Positions 46,258 through 55,881 of a DNA stretch of 64,000 bases are shown piece after piece. The position numbers and the translations under genes are program-made. The notes under the pieces are model-generated. The model worked only from the letters and a program-made list of their open reading frames with translations, did not search any database and was not told the DNA's origin. How positions within the stretch are numbered: the stretch's first letter is position 1; every line of letters starts with the position of its first letter. Source of the stretch: an uncultured Bacteroidales bacterium. Its GTDB lineage: Bacteria > Bacteroidota > Bacteroidia > Bacteroidales > UBA932. Where the stretch lies: contig CANRID010000003.1 of assembly GCA_947630665.1 (NCBI GenBank), positions 1 through 64,000 of the forward strand. Reading direction: 5' to 3'.

Positions 46258-48045
46258 TTATGATTCTTTTTGTTTGGTCAGCGGTTTGTAGGCGCGGCCG
46301 CCTCCTTCGAATCCCGCATTTTTATAAAATTCCACAAACGTCAGACGCATCGGGTGGACGAAAGCTCCCAGCGCGGAGAGCAACAATACGGCCGTATGCC
46401 CTACGATAAGCATTAAAACGGTAAAAAACCATCCTGCATACGGGATGCCGCTCATTTGCAATGCCACGGAATTCACCACCATCCCCAGGATGCCTCCGGC
46501 GGTTCCCAATCCGAACAGGCGGATATAGGAAAGCATGTCTCCGAATACTCCGGTGATGTCGTAAAATGCCGTTACTCCTTTGAAGACCCTTACGAAAATG
46601 TTTTTATTGTCGGAAGTGAACAAAAGAATCAGCAAGGAGCCCGCGATACCGATGTAATTGATAAAGGACGGGTAATCGAATTCCATCTGCATGGATGCAT
46701 ACGCTATGGCGCACCAGCTTATAAGGATTGCCCACCCTATATTGTGCAGCCCTGCCTGGATGCCCCGCGTGCGGATCATATAGATCGCATTGAGAATGCG
46801 TGCGAACACGATTTGCACCAATCCGAAAATGATGGCGAACCAAAACATTTTCATGTCGGAAAAGAACAGGCTTTTGAGACTCTCTGACATGGGCAGGATT
46901 TCATAGAGCTTGGCTCCGAAAAAAGTTCCGCTGAGCGCCGGCATGATAATGGCGCCTATACCGAGCCATGCTATCAGTTTTCCGTATCCTTTATATTTAG
47001 GCATTTTAAAAGCGACGAACAATCCTGCGACCAACAGTACCAGACCGTATCCCATATCTCCTAAACATAAGCCGAAAAACAGCATATAGAAGGGGGCGAA
47101 ATAAGGCGTCAGATCCAGTTCTCCGTACCGGGGCAGCATATACAGTTCCCCGATAGGTTCGTATAACTTGGTAAAGAAATTGTTTTTCAGTTTAATAGGC
47201 GGATTATCCTCCGTCTTGGCCTTTTCCGAAAAATAATATACATTGTTCTTTTCCAGAAATTCATTTACCTGAGAGTCGATTTCGGCAGGAGCGAAGCCTT
47301 CGAAAATGGCGATCGTGTCTTCCGCCTGCATGCGGGAGCCGTTGCGGGCCATGTACAGATCCAGCTCGGAGGAAAGCTCATCCATCCTTTCCTGCAATTT
47401 CGATGAATTTTCTGCCAGTATCAGCAATTTTTGGTCGTTGGCACTGCTTTTTTCTTCCAATTCGCGGATAGAATCTTCTATGGCCCTCGCGGATCGTTCC
47501 GGGAATTTCGCTTCCGGCAAATCGAACCGGAATTCTTCCCCTTCCGGGGCCAGTATTACGAAGTAGATTTTATCGTTTTCCTCGTTCAGAATGTGCAGGG
47601 CGTATTCTTTTTCCCATCCGGGGTCGAATCTTTTCCGGGAGGAAACATAAAAATGTGGGATCAGGTGAAGCTGCCGGAATTGATCCGTTTCATCGCCCGT
47701 AAATTCTCCCCACGGACGGGAATCGTCCAACTCCCGGACCGCTTCGGCTATAGCTAATTTCAGTTCTTGACGGAGAGAGAGTTCCTCTTCCGCAGTTTCC
47801 AGCATATTTTCCTTCCCGACAGCGGGAGCGTCCTCCATTTTTTGCACTTCTTCCTTCACGGTCCGGAGCGACTTGAGTACTGCCTGATACCGGGCGATTT
47901 CCTCGAAACAGGCTTTCGAATGGGCATCTATCGCCCTGTGCTGGCGGGTTATGTCCACGACCCCTAAAGACTGAAGATCTTTCAGAAATCGATCCACTTC
48001 CTTGTGGAAAACCACGAAAGTGTATTTGGTCATGGTCTTAATCAT
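46258..48045 (-). CDS. ntpI: V-type ATPase subunit I (a-subunit homologue)
   Basis: 595 residues. The N-terminal half is cytosolic with coiled coils (about 35-280). The C-terminal half has about 7-8 membrane spans, including GLCLGDMGYGLVLL and the RLFGLGTAGGILGMVVN segment whose arginine faces the rotor carboxylate. It forms the ion path and stator anchor. It overlaps subunit D by 8 bases, so the two are translationally coupled. Confidence 0.92.
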   Translation of the reverse strand: MIKTMTKYTFVVFHKEVDRFLKDLQSLGVVDITRQHRAIDAHSKACFEEIARYQAVLKSLRTVKEEVQKMEDAPAVGKENMLETAEEELSLRQELKLAIAEAVRELDDSRPWGEFTGDETDQFRQLHLIPHFYVSSRKRFDPGWEKEYALHILNEENDKIYFVILAPEGEEFRFDLPEAKFPERSARAIEDSIRELEEKSSANDQKLLILAENSSKLQERMDELSSELDLYMARNGSRMQAEDTIAIFEGFAPAEIDSQVNEFLEKNNVYYFSEKAKTEDNPPIKLKNNFFTKLYEPIGELYMLPRYGELDLTPYFAPFYMLFFGLCLGDMGYGLVLLVAGLFVAFKMPKYKGYGKLIAWLGIGAIIMPALSGTFFGAKLYEILPMSESLKSLFFSDMKMFWFAIIFGLVQIVFARILNAIYMIRTRGIQAGLHNIGWAILISWCAIAYASMQMEFDYPSFINYIGIAGSLLILLFTSDNKNIFVRVFKGVTAFYDITGVFGDMLSYIRLFGLGTAGGILGMVVNSVALQMSGIPYAGWFFTVLMLIVGHTAVLLLSALGAFVHPMRLTFVEFYKNAGFEGGGRAYKPLTKQKES

Positions 48046-48649
48046 TGCTTTCCTCCTCCTCTTCTTGCAAGTGTCTTGTCTTTACGATTTTCTGCGAAGC
48101 CTTGGACAGGTTTTCCTCGTCTTCCATATATCGTTTTATTTTCCGGATAGCCTCTTGATAGCCGGGAATCTGCACTTTTTCGTACAAATTCACTTTCTGC
48201 GTGGTCTTTTTCCTGGAAAAATCGAGCAGCCTCATTTTTTCCCGATAAATTTCCGATTCGATCCCGATCTGGGCCAGCTGCTGTAATATCTTTACTCCGT
48301 CGGAATACCAAAGCGGCTTTTTGAACAGGTCGAATTCCTTTACATCGTAAATCACTTCTTCCAATCCGGGAGTTTTTACTCCGGCGATTTTATCGGTACG
48401 CAGAACCACGTCCTTAACGGAAATCAGCCCGGGCTCGAACTCATTCCACAACGCAGCCAGATAATCGTACGATTTCAAAGAAGCGGATAATTGTTGTGTC
48501 AGTTCTTCGCTTTTGTCTTTCGCACGTTTGACCTCTACCCGGAGCGCACTCTCTTTATTTTTCAGGGTGGGAAGGGCATTGGTTCTGATCTTGAGTTGTT
48601 TGTTCAGATCGTTCAGGGATGTTTTGTTAAATTGGAATTTTATTGCCAT
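48038..48649 (-). CDS. ntpD: V-type ATPase central-stalk subunit D
   Basis: 203 residues, the usual D-subunit length. Long N- and C-terminal helices form the antiparallel coiled coil of the rotor axle; the start MAIKFQFNKTSLNDLNKQL and the C-terminal KKTTQKVNLYEKVQIPGYQEAIRKIKRY block are typical. It transmits rotation between A3B3 and the K ring. It lies between B (19-base gap) and I (overlap). Confidence 0.92.
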   Translation of the reverse strand: MAIKFQFNKTSLNDLNKQLKIRTNALPTLKNKESALRVEVKRAKDKSEELTQQLSASLKSYDYLAALWNEFEPGLISVKDVVLRTDKIAGVKTPGLEEVIYDVKEFDLFKKPLWYSDGVKILQQLAQIGIESEIYREKMRLLDFSRKKTTQKVNLYEKVQIPGYQEAIRKIKRYMEDEENLSKASQKIVKTRHLQEEEEESND

Positions 48650-48668
48650 CGCGTTCTGTCAAAATCAT

Positions 48669-49994
48669 CTATTTATTTCCTTTCCAGTATTTATCCACCA
48701 GCGCCTGTTTGATGCCGAGTTCTTCCGGCTTGAAATATTTTCCGAAAAGTTCCCAGGCCGTATCCAGCATCTGGTCGATGGTAATATTCACATCGATGGA
48801 CAGCAGACGGCTGGAGTATTCCTTCGCGTATTCGAGACATCTGAGATCGTAGTCGCTCAGGTCGAATCCGTTTTCCAGTTTCGTCTTCGCATTGGATGCA
48901 TCCGCGTACAGCCTTACGCCGGTGTTCATCACTTGTCCGTGGTCTTCCCGGGTTTGTTTCCCGATAACCAATTGTTTCAGACGGGAAAGGGAGCGGAACG
49001 GATCCACGATGACTTTTCCCGTATCCGAGTCTAATCGCAGAAACAGCTGCCCTTCCGTGATGTATCCCGTATTGTCGGGAATGGCATGGGTGATGTCTCC
49101 GTCGTTGAGCGTGGTAACGGCAATGATCGTGATGGATCCCCCGTCGGGAAGCTGTACGGCTTTTTCATAAATTTTAGCCAGATCCGAATACAAAGATCCC
49201 GGCATGGAATCTTTGGACGGAATCTGGTCCATACGGTTGCTGACAATCGACAGCGCGTCCGCATACAGGGTCATGTCCGTAAGGAGAACCAGCACTTTCT
49301 GGTTTTTATCTACGGCGAAATATTCGGCGGCCGTCAGGGCCATATCCGGAATCAGCAACCTTTCTACCGGAGGCTGTTCCGTAGTGTTTACGAAGCTGAT
49401 GATTTTATTCAGGGCGCCGGCATTCTCGAACATCTGCTTAAAATACAGATAATCGTCATTTGTCAGCCCCATGCCTCCCAGAATGATCTTATCTACATCC
49501 GCGCGGAGAGCTACATTGGCCATAACCTGATTGTAAGGCTGGTCCGGATTGGCGAAAAACGGAATCTTTTGCCCGGAAACCAGCGTATTGTTCAGGTCGA
49601 TACCGGCGATTCCCGTAGGTATGAGCTGCGAAGGCTGTTTCCTTTTGTAAGGGTTTACGGACGGTCCTCCGATGAATCTTCTTTCTCCCTCCACTTTGGG
49701 CCCGTTGTCGATAGGTTCGCCGTATGCATTGAAAAAGCGTCCCGCCAGTTCATCGCTTACGTTCAGGGCCGGAGGTTCCCCGAAAAATATTATTTCCGCA
49801 TCGGTCGGGATGCCCTCCGTTCCCGTGAATACTTGCAGGGTGACTATATCTCCTTTGATTTTCACTACCTGGGCCAGTTTTCCGGCTACCGTGGCGAGTT
49901 CGTCGTTGGAGACTCCCTGCGCCTTTAATGAAACCGTGGCTTTGGTGATCGCTTCCAGTTGCGTGTATATTCTTTGAAATGCTTTAGTTGTCAT
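48669..49994 (-). CDS. ntpB: V-type ATPase subunit B (non-catalytic)
   Basis: 441 residues. The fold matches A/B subunits but the Walker A lysine motif is absent, as expected for the non-catalytic B subunit. Seen: GRFFNAYGEPIDNGP, QLIPTGIAGIDLNNTLVSGQKIPFF, and GSLYSDLAKIYEKAVQLPDGGSIT. It overlaps the subunit A gene by 11 bases. Confidence 0.95.
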   Translation of the reverse strand: MTTKAFQRIYTQLEAITKATVSLKAQGVSNDELATVAGKLAQVVKIKGDIVTLQVFTGTEGIPTDAEIIFFGEPPALNVSDELAGRFFNAYGEPIDNGPKVEGERRFIGGPSVNPYKRKQPSQLIPTGIAGIDLNNTLVSGQKIPFFANPDQPYNQVMANVALRADVDKIILGGMGLTNDDYLYFKQMFENAGALNKIISFVNTTEQPPVERLLIPDMALTAAEYFAVDKNQKVLVLLTDMTLYADALSIVSNRMDQIPSKDSMPGSLYSDLAKIYEKAVQLPDGGSITIIAVTTLNDGDITHAIPDNTGYITEGQLFLRLDSDTGKVIVDPFRSLSRLKQLVIGKQTREDHGQVMNTGVRLYADASNAKTKLENGFDLSDYDLRCLEYAKEYSSRLLSIDVNITIDQMLDTAWELFGKYFKPEELGIKQALVDKYWKGNK

Positions 49995-51735
49995 GACGGA
50001 TAATGGTGTTTAATTGATCCAGGTATTTGTTGAATTCCTCGCTTTTGAATTCCGAATAGTTCATCTGGCGCATAATGTTGATGATGTTCTTATAATGAGC
50101 CGTTATCTGGTCGAAGTTTTCTAACTCCACTTTCGCATCGCATACTTCCAATACCTTGTTGAGCATGAATTTCTGTCTTTCCATGGGCGTGGAAGAGTCG
50201 ATTGGATCGAAAGCGTCTTGCTGGAGGATGATGAAATCGATCAGTTCCGATTTCCAGTACCGCATGTGATATTCCAAAGGAACACCGTCGTCTCCCAGAA
50301 TGTTGATCTGTTCGTAGGCTTCTTTGCCGCGAAGGATAATGTTCTTCGCCTTGTTTACGCTGGCTACCCAGCCGGACTCTACCTTATTGTTGAGATATTC
50401 GGCTATTTCCGGATATTCAAGGTATTTGGAATAGGAATCGATCGGATCTACGGCCGGGTATCTTTTCCGGTCCGCCCTGCTTTGGTTCAAAGCGTAGAAA
50501 CAGCGCGCCGCCTTTTTGGTGGATTCCGTAACCGGCTCCTTAAGGTTTCCTCCCGCAGGCGAAACCGTTCCGATAAATGTAACGGAACCCGTCTGTCCGT
50601 TGTACAGCGTTACGAGGCCGGCACGTGCGTAAAAGCTCGAAATGATTGCAGGCAGATCCACCGGAAATGCGTCCGCCCCCGGAAGCTCTTCCATACGGTT
50701 ACTCATCTCACGCAAGGCCTGCGCCCATCTGGAAGTGGAGTCCGCCAGCAACAGCACCTTAAGCCCCATCATCCTGTAATATTCCCCGATGGTCATGGCC
50801 GTATAGACGGACGCTTCCCGTGCCGCTACGGGCATGTTGGAGGTGTTGCATATAATGGTGGTCCTTTCCATGAGCTTGCGTCCCGTGCGGGCATCTATCA
50901 GCTCCGGAAATTCGGTGAATATTTCCACCACTTCATTCGCACGTTCGCCGCAGGCGGCCATAATGATGACATCCGCTTCGCCCTGTTTGGCGATGGCATG
51001 CTGCAAAACCGTTTTTCCGCAACCGAAAGGTCCGGGGATGAATCCGGTGCCTCCTTCGGCGATAGGGTTCAGGGTATCGATGCATCTGACTCCCGTCTCC
51101 ATGATTTTGTAGGGCCGCGGTTTTTCCTTATATCCTCCGATCGCCACTTTTACCGGCCATTTCTGAATCATGGTGACCGGGATATCTTCCCCTTTGTCGT
51201 CCGTAAGGACGGCGATAGTGTCGTTCACTTTGTAGTTGCCGGGCTGCGCCACCGATTTTACCGTATATTCCCCTTTAAAGCTGAAAGGCACCATTATTTT
51301 GTGGGGAAGCCATCCTTCCTCCACTTCTCCTAACCAGTGGGCGGCTTCCACCTTGTCTCCCGGTTTGGCTATGGGCTTGAATTCCCATTCCTTTTCGGTA
51401 TCGATAGGGTTGGTATATTCGCCCCTTTCCAGAAATACTCCCTTCATGGTAGCCAGATTATTCTGGAGTCCGTCATAATTGCTCGAAAGCAATCCGGGGC
51501 CGAGGGTCGCTTCCAGCATATATCCTTCGAACTCTACGGAATTGCCTTTTTTCAATCCGCGCGTGCTTTCATAGACCTGTACGAAAGCGTTTTTCCCGGT
51601 TACCTTTATCACTTCGGCCATCAATTTGCTGTTGCCGAGACTGATAAAGCATATTTCATTTTGTGCGACAGGTCCATCTACTTCTACCGTAACTAAATTG
51701 GAGATAATCCCTGTAACTTTTCCTGTGGTTTTCAT
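49984..51735 (-). CDS. ntpA: V-type ATPase catalytic subunit A
   Basis: 583 residues. Walker A GPFGCGKT is at 235-242, with the long V-type insertion (about 110-200) absent from F-type beta subunits. LLADSTSRWAQALREMSNRMEELPG carries the Walker B-side and arginine region. It hydrolyses ATP, or makes it in reverse. It follows the DUF2764 gene by 28 bases. Confidence 0.96.
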   Translation of the reverse strand: MKTTGKVTGIISNLVTVEVDGPVAQNEICFISLGNSKLMAEVIKVTGKNAFVQVYESTRGLKKGNSVEFEGYMLEATLGPGLLSSNYDGLQNNLATMKGVFLERGEYTNPIDTEKEWEFKPIAKPGDKVEAAHWLGEVEEGWLPHKIMVPFSFKGEYTVKSVAQPGNYKVNDTIAVLTDDKGEDIPVTMIQKWPVKVAIGGYKEKPRPYKIMETGVRCIDTLNPIAEGGTGFIPGPFGCGKTVLQHAIAKQGEADVIIMAACGERANEVVEIFTEFPELIDARTGRKLMERTTIICNTSNMPVAAREASVYTAMTIGEYYRMMGLKVLLLADSTSRWAQALREMSNRMEELPGADAFPVDLPAIISSFYARAGLVTLYNGQTGSVTFIGTVSPAGGNLKEPVTESTKKAARCFYALNQSRADRKRYPAVDPIDSYSKYLEYPEIAEYLNNKVESGWVASVNKAKNIILRGKEAYEQINILGDDGVPLEYHMRYWKSELIDFIILQQDAFDPIDSSTPMERQKFMLNKVLEVCDAKVELENFDQITAHYKNIINIMRQMNYSEFKSEEFNKYLDQLNTIIRHDN

Positions 51736-51763
51736 ATATTATCTTCTCTGTTTTTCATTAACA

Positions 51764-52444
51764 TTATTTTCCGCTGATCGGGTCTGTTTCCTTTTCGGGC
51801 CGGGGTTCCGTTCCCACTCCTTTGAACGTGCCTCTGACCTCCTCGACCAATTTCTTGAACATCTCCCGACCGGTTTGTCTATCTAATTTATTCCAGCGGT
51901 CGATCATTTTCGCTTTGGCCAGAAAAGCCAGAATCTTATCGATATTGAAATAGTCGAAAACAGTGAACTCGTTTATTTTCTCCCATTTGAAACGATCCAG
52001 CATTTGTTCTTTCTCGAGGATTCCCGATGTTTCGAAAATAGATTGCAATCGGTTCCTGTCGGAGGCTTCCGGTTCGGTCGCTCCGGCAGGGAGGATCTTG
52101 TATTTCTCCATTCGCAAGGCATCGTCGGGATTTTTGACAGCCTGCGCCGTCTTAGGGCTTTTATTTTTACGGGAAAGATAATCGACTTTGGAATTGCGGA
52201 TTTGTAAATCCAGATCGAAGAAGCGGCTGATGAATTTATTTTTATGGGAAAGGGCCGCACGATAGAAATGGGAGTTGAGATTTTCCTCTTTTCCGCCGAA
52301 TTCCAACCAGTCGATCAGCCTGCGGTCTTCGGAGGAACACTGTCCGTAAATTTCGTTTCTGGTTTCTTCGTACCTGAACCCTTTGTTCTCGGAGTCAAGC
52401 ATCAGATCCGGCAAGCCGGCAATTATATAATGATAATTGTCCAT
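51764..52444 (-). CDS. DUF2764 protein in the V-ATPase operon (subunit C position)
   Basis: 226 residues. It starts DNYHYIIAGLPDLMLDSENKGF, the mark of the DUF2764 family found in V-ATPase operons of Bacteroidetes, chlamydiae and spirochaetes. It is mainly helical and occupies the slot where subunit C is found in other operons, so it probably couples the stalk to the K ring. No direct sequence link to subunit C is visible to me. It lies 3 bases from the subunit E stop. Confidence 0.8.
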   Translation of the reverse strand: MDNYHYIIAGLPDLMLDSENKGFRYEETRNEIYGQCSSEDRRLIDWLEFGGKEENLNSHFYRAALSHKNKFISRFFDLDLQIRNSKVDYLSRKNKSPKTAQAVKNPDDALRMEKYKILPAGATEPEASDRNRLQSIFETSGILEKEQMLDRFKWEKINEFTVFDYFNIDKILAFLAKAKMIDRWNKLDRQTGREMFKKLVEEVRGTFKGVGTEPRPEKETDPISGK

Positions 52445-52447
52445 TCC

Positions 52448-53062
52448 TTATTCCCCGAATAAAAGTTTTCTGGTTTTCGGTCTCAGATATTCGGCAATCA
52501 GATTCGTAAAGTCTTCGTCCGTAAAACTTAACATGTATCCGTCGTTCCGGGGACCGATCTTGAATCCGTTGGAAATGTTTTTGCTGAATGAAATATCCAG
52601 TCCGCCCCGGAAGATCTTTGCCAGCTCTTCTTTTAAAAAACCTTCTAACTCCTGTTGTTTGTTTTCCGGCAGAATGACATTCAGCGGAACGGATTCGGAA
52701 GACCCCGGGTTGAAGGCCAGCACGACTGCGGAAATAATGCTTTGCAGAAATTCTTTTTCTCCGACGGCTTGCGCTACGGGTGCGGCTACGGCTTTGGTAA
52801 CAATCACGTTTTCGATTCGTTGCCTGATGGCGGCGAATGCCTGGCCTGCAGCCATCTTTATATCGTTTTCCGCTTTGGCTTTTAATTCATCGCTCTCTTT
52901 CTGCGCATCGGATATTATCTGCCGGGCTTTTTCTTTTGCCTGCTCCAGCATCTCCGCCGCTTCTTTTTTAGCCTTGGCTTTCATCTCTTCCGCTTCCTGC
53001 CTGCCTTTGGCCAGTCCTTCATTATATAATTTATCCGTTAATTCCTGCAATTTATTCTGCAT
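52448..53062 (-). CDS. ntpE: V-type ATPase peripheral-stalk subunit E
   Basis: 204 residues. The first about 95 residues form a long charged helix (EEMKAKAKKEAAEMLEQAKEKAR), the peripheral stalk. The C-terminal globular part (about 100-204) should contact A3B3. It is the first gene of the V-ATPase operon. No subunit G or F gene accompanies it. Confidence 0.88.
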   Translation of the reverse strand: MQNKLQELTDKLYNEGLAKGRQEAEEMKAKAKKEAAEMLEQAKEKARQIISDAQKESDELKAKAENDIKMAAGQAFAAIRQRIENVIVTKAVAAPVAQAVGEKEFLQSIISAVVLAFNPGSSESVPLNVILPENKQQELEGFLKEELAKIFRGGLDISFSKNISNGFKIGPRNDGYMLSFTDEDFTNLIAEYLRPKTRKLLFGE

Positions 53063-53096
53063 ATCCTGATCCTCCTTTAGAATTTAAAATGAAAAT

Positions 53097-53104
53097 CAAA
53101 GTTA
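53097..53104 (-). promoter_or_regulatory. -7 box for the V-ATPase operon
   Basis: Minus-strand TAACTTTG matches TAnnTTTG, 35 bases upstream of the subunit E ATG. The -33 element is poor. Confidence 0.5.
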
Positions 53105-53161
53105 AGAAATAATTTTACAAAAGGGCATAAAAAAGGTGCCGAATATACATATATAACACAA

Positions 53162-53240
53162 ATTTTCCTGTTTCGGACAATGATTGTAACGATTCAGAAA
53201 AATTTCTACGGTCAGAAAATGACCTTCCCGACAGGAAAAT
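53162..53240 (-). other. Structured spacer between the two sodium operons
   Basis: A 10-bp perfect inverted repeat (53162-53171 with 53231-53240) encloses a smaller hairpin (53210-53214 with 53220-53224). No gene or -7 box fits inside. It could be the tail of the decarboxylase mRNA or a small RNA. Confidence 0.35.
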
Positions 53241-53242
53241 AA

Positions 53243-53277
53243 AACGGACCGGAAGATGGTCTGAACTCCGGTCCGTT
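53243..53277 (-). terminator. Terminator of the methylmalonyl-CoA decarboxylase operon
   Basis: A 10-bp perfect stem (53243-53252 with 53268-53277) and a 15-base loop are followed on the minus strand by TTTTATTTT-like sequence. It lies 37 bases after the mmdB stop. Confidence 0.75.
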
Positions 53278-53313
53278 GAAATATCGGTCGCCCTTTTCAG
53301 GGGAAAAGTCCGT

Positions 53314-54471
53314 TTAGCTGAGGAATCCTAACAGAATACCGGCTGCCACCGCGCTGCCTATCACGCCGGCCACATTCGGACCCATGGCATGCATCAGCAG
53401 ATAGTTCCGGTTATCGTATTCCAATCCTACGTTGTTGGATACGCGGGCGGAATCCGGCACGGCGGATACTCCTGCATTACCGATGAGAGGATTGATCTTG
53501 TTCCCTTCTTTCAGGAACAAATTGAAGAATTTGACGAACAAGACTCCCGCAGTTGTCGCGATGACGAATGAACCTGCCCCCAGAATAAAGATCTTGACGG
53601 AACTCCATTGCAGGAATTTGTCCGCCTGGGTGGAACATCCTACGGTTACCCCGATCAGGATTGTAATCACATCGATCAGCGGACCGCGGGCGGTCTCGGC
53701 CAGACGACGGGTAACGCCGCTTTCCTTGAGCAAATTCCCGAAGAATAACATTCCCAACAGAGGAAGGCCGGAAGGCACGATAAAGGCCGTAAGCAGGAAT
53801 CCGATGATCGGGAACAGTTTTTTCTCGGTCTGGGAAACGGCGCGCGGCGGTCTCATTTTCATCACCCTTTCTTTGTGAGTGGTCAGCAGCCTCATGATAG
53901 GCGGTTGGATCACCGGTACCAGCGCCATATAGGAGTATGCGGAAACCGCAATGGCTCCCATCAGGTCGGGCGCCAGCCTTGAGGAAAGGAAGATGGCCGT
54001 CGGACCGTCCGCACCTCCGATAATGCCGATAGCGCCGGCTTCGGCAGGAGAGAACCCGATAGCCAAGGCAATGGCGTACGCTCCGAAAATGCCGAATTGC
54101 GCGGCTGCTCCGATTAACATCAGTTTAGGGTTGGAGATAAGGGCGGAAAAATCCGTCATGGCTCCGATTCCCAAGAAGATCAGCGGAGGATACCATCCTT
54201 TTTGCACTCCCTGATAGAGGATATTCAATACGGAACCTTCTTCATAGACCCCTACGTTGAGGCCCGGAAATAAAGGAATATTTCCGATTACGATTCCGAA
54301 TCCGATCGGAACCAGCAGCATGGGTTCCCAATCTTTTTTTATGGCCAGATAAATGAACAAAAGTCCTATCGGGATCATGATCAGGTGCCCTACCGTTGCA
54401 TTGGCGAATCCCGTGAATTTGAAGAACTCCTGTAAATTTTCGCCTATAAGTGAAAATATATTATGTTCCAT
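53314..54471 (-). CDS. mmdB: Na+-translocating decarboxylase, beta subunit
   Basis: 385 residues with about nine to eleven membrane spans. The key GGADGPTAIFLSSRLAPDLMG block (about 153-173) holds the aspartate essential for Na+ transport, and NAGVSAVPDSARVSNN and GPNVAGVIGSAVAAG are the second family signature. It removes CO2 from carboxybiotin and moves Na+ out. It starts 1 base after mmdC. The operon composition makes methylmalonyl-CoA the likely substrate, but the protein family is shared with oxaloacetate decarboxylase. Confidence 0.93.
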   Translation of the reverse strand: MEHNIFSLIGENLQEFFKFTGFANATVGHLIMIPIGLLFIYLAIKKDWEPMLLVPIGFGIVIGNIPLFPGLNVGVYEEGSVLNILYQGVQKGWYPPLIFLGIGAMTDFSALISNPKLMLIGAAAQFGIFGAYAIALAIGFSPAEAGAIGIIGGADGPTAIFLSSRLAPDLMGAIAVSAYSYMALVPVIQPPIMRLLTTHKERVMKMRPPRAVSQTEKKLFPIIGFLLTAFIVPSGLPLLGMLFFGNLLKESGVTRRLAETARGPLIDVITILIGVTVGCSTQADKFLQWSSVKIFILGAGSFVIATTAGVLFVKFFNLFLKEGNKINPLIGNAGVSAVPDSARVSNNVGLEYDNRNYLLMHAMGPNVAGVIGSAVAAGILLGFLS

Positions 54472-54472
54472 A

Positions 54473-54913
54473 TTATCCGATTATAACCAAAGGAGCGCCT
54501 TCCAGAACGGAATCTCCTTTATTTACTTTAATACTTACTACTTTGCCGTCTGCGGTGGCTTCGATTACGTTTTCCATTTTCATGGCTTCCAGTACCAGTA
54601 ATTTTTGTCCTTTTTTAACCGCATCGCCTTCTTTGCAGCTCACTTCCAGGATTACGCCCGGCAGCGGAGAGGTGACGGTCTCCCCGCCGGTAGCGGATAC
54701 CGGTTTGGTAATAGGGGTTACCGGCTGGCCGCTGGCTGCAGGAGCTGAGGCAGGACGGGAAACAGGTTTGGATACAATGCTTTTTTTGATAGGCTTGTCG
54801 TACTCAACTTTAAAAGGAATTCCGTTTACCTCTACCTCTGCAATTGAGTCCTCTACTTCATTAACGGTTACCGCATAATCATTTCCGTTAATTTTTAATT
54901 TATATTCTTTCAT
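54473..54913 (-). CDS. mmdC: Biotin carrier subunit of the decarboxylase
   Basis: 146 residues. The C-terminal biotinyl domain (about 78-146) has the modified Lys112 in EAMKMENV. An Ala/Pro-rich flexible linker (about 50-75) precedes it, as in other decarboxylase gamma/delta carriers. It shuttles CO2 from MmdA to MmdB. It lies between the OadG-like gene and mmdB with gaps of 12 and 1 bases. Confidence 0.92.
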   Translation of the reverse strand: MKEYKLKINGNDYAVTVNEVEDSIAEVEVNGIPFKVEYDKPIKKSIVSKPVSRPASAPAASGQPVTPITKPVSATGGETVTSPLPGVILEVSCKEGDAVKKGQKLLVLEAMKMENVIEATADGKVVSIKVNKGDSVLEGAPLVIIG

Positions 54914-54925
54914 CGGTAATCTTTT

Positions 54926-55864
54926 TTATTTGCGTTTTAATTGTGGAGTTTCTCTTAAAGTGTAAATCTTGGAACTCCAAGGGGAATAAGATTTGGAAAC
55001 TTTATGAATGGTAAGGATCGTGTTTTCGATATCGTGGGTTTCACTGTCCTCCCGGTACAGATGCATGGCCGTAGCGATGGCGGCATATACCTCAGCGGAA
55101 GGTTCGTGGGAACTGCTCCCGGCAGCGGACACTTTGGCCGAAGATACCGGCGTACCGGTCGCCCGGCTTTCACGCTGTTTGCTTTTCCGGATGGAATAAT
55201 TCCCCACGTTCTTGAATATCAAGTATAAAAGAATCAGAGCCAGGAACACGACCGACATGGCTGTAAAGGCCATCAACGCTCCGTACGGGTCCGCTTTCTC
55301 GAGTCTGGCGGCTTTGGATTCCCCGTACATGTCCGTATTGTTGGTCGAAGGGGAGGTCCTTTCCATTGTCTGCCATCCTTCTGCGGAGCCGTCATGGGCG
55401 CCGATACCGTCATCCGTTCTTCCGTAAGAAATGTTTTCCGGCATGTCTGCAGGTACTTTAATCCGGTCTATAACGGTCCTTCCGTCGCTGCTGACGAATA
55501 ATATTTCATCTGCGTTTGCGAGATCGAAATTAATGTGGAATGTCCCCCGGAAAGGCTGGTTGTCCGCCCAGAAGAGTATATGCTGCCGCGGTTTGATCTT
55601 GGTAAGGATATCCCCTTTGGGTATCATGTATTTCTTGAGATTGCCCGGATCATCCGTCAGGTAGCATCCGGCTATATCTACGGTGCCGTAGGATGTGTTG
55701 AAAAGTTCGATCCAGCCGTTTTTATGTCCGAAATCGTCTTCGAAGTCATCGGTATTGGTAACTAAGATTTCGTTCAGACGCATATCGCCCATATTCTGTG
55801 CCTGAAGGCTTACGGCAGAACACAAAACTCCCAATAAGAAAAATATTTTCAAAGCTTTTTTCAT
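54926..55864 (-). CDS. Lamin-tail domain fused to an OadG-type gamma subunit
   Basis: 312 residues. A signal peptide (about 1-22) precedes an Ig-like lamin-tail domain (about 27-150) with MRLNEILVTN, NGWIELFN and ILFWADNQPF. A membrane span at about 195-218 (ALMAFTAMSVVFLALILLYLIF) and a cytosolic tail with EVYAAIATAMHLY resemble the small OadG gamma subunit. Known OadG proteins are about 80-100 residues without such an extracytoplasmic domain. The position between mmdA and mmdC matches OadG. The lamin-tail part would be periplasmic; its partner is unknown. Confidence 0.82.
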   Translation of the reverse strand: MKKALKIFFLLGVLCSAVSLQAQNMGDMRLNEILVTNTDDFEDDFGHKNGWIELFNTSYGTVDIAGCYLTDDPGNLKKYMIPKGDILTKIKPRQHILFWADNQPFRGTFHINFDLANADEILFVSSDGRTVIDRIKVPADMPENISYGRTDDGIGAHDGSAEGWQTMERTSPSTNNTDMYGESKAARLEKADPYGALMAFTAMSVVFLALILLYLIFKNVGNYSIRKSKQRESRATGTPVSSAKVSAAGSSSHEPSAEVYAAIATAMHLYREDSETHDIENTILTIHKVSKSYSPWSSKIYTLRETPQLKRK

Positions 55865-55881
55865 CTTGTTTCGTATTTTAA

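Noticed and set aside
50218..51333. Long open frame (371 codons) on the plus strand
   Set aside because: It is antisense to the V-ATPase A gene, has no family motif and reflects codon bias in the real gene.
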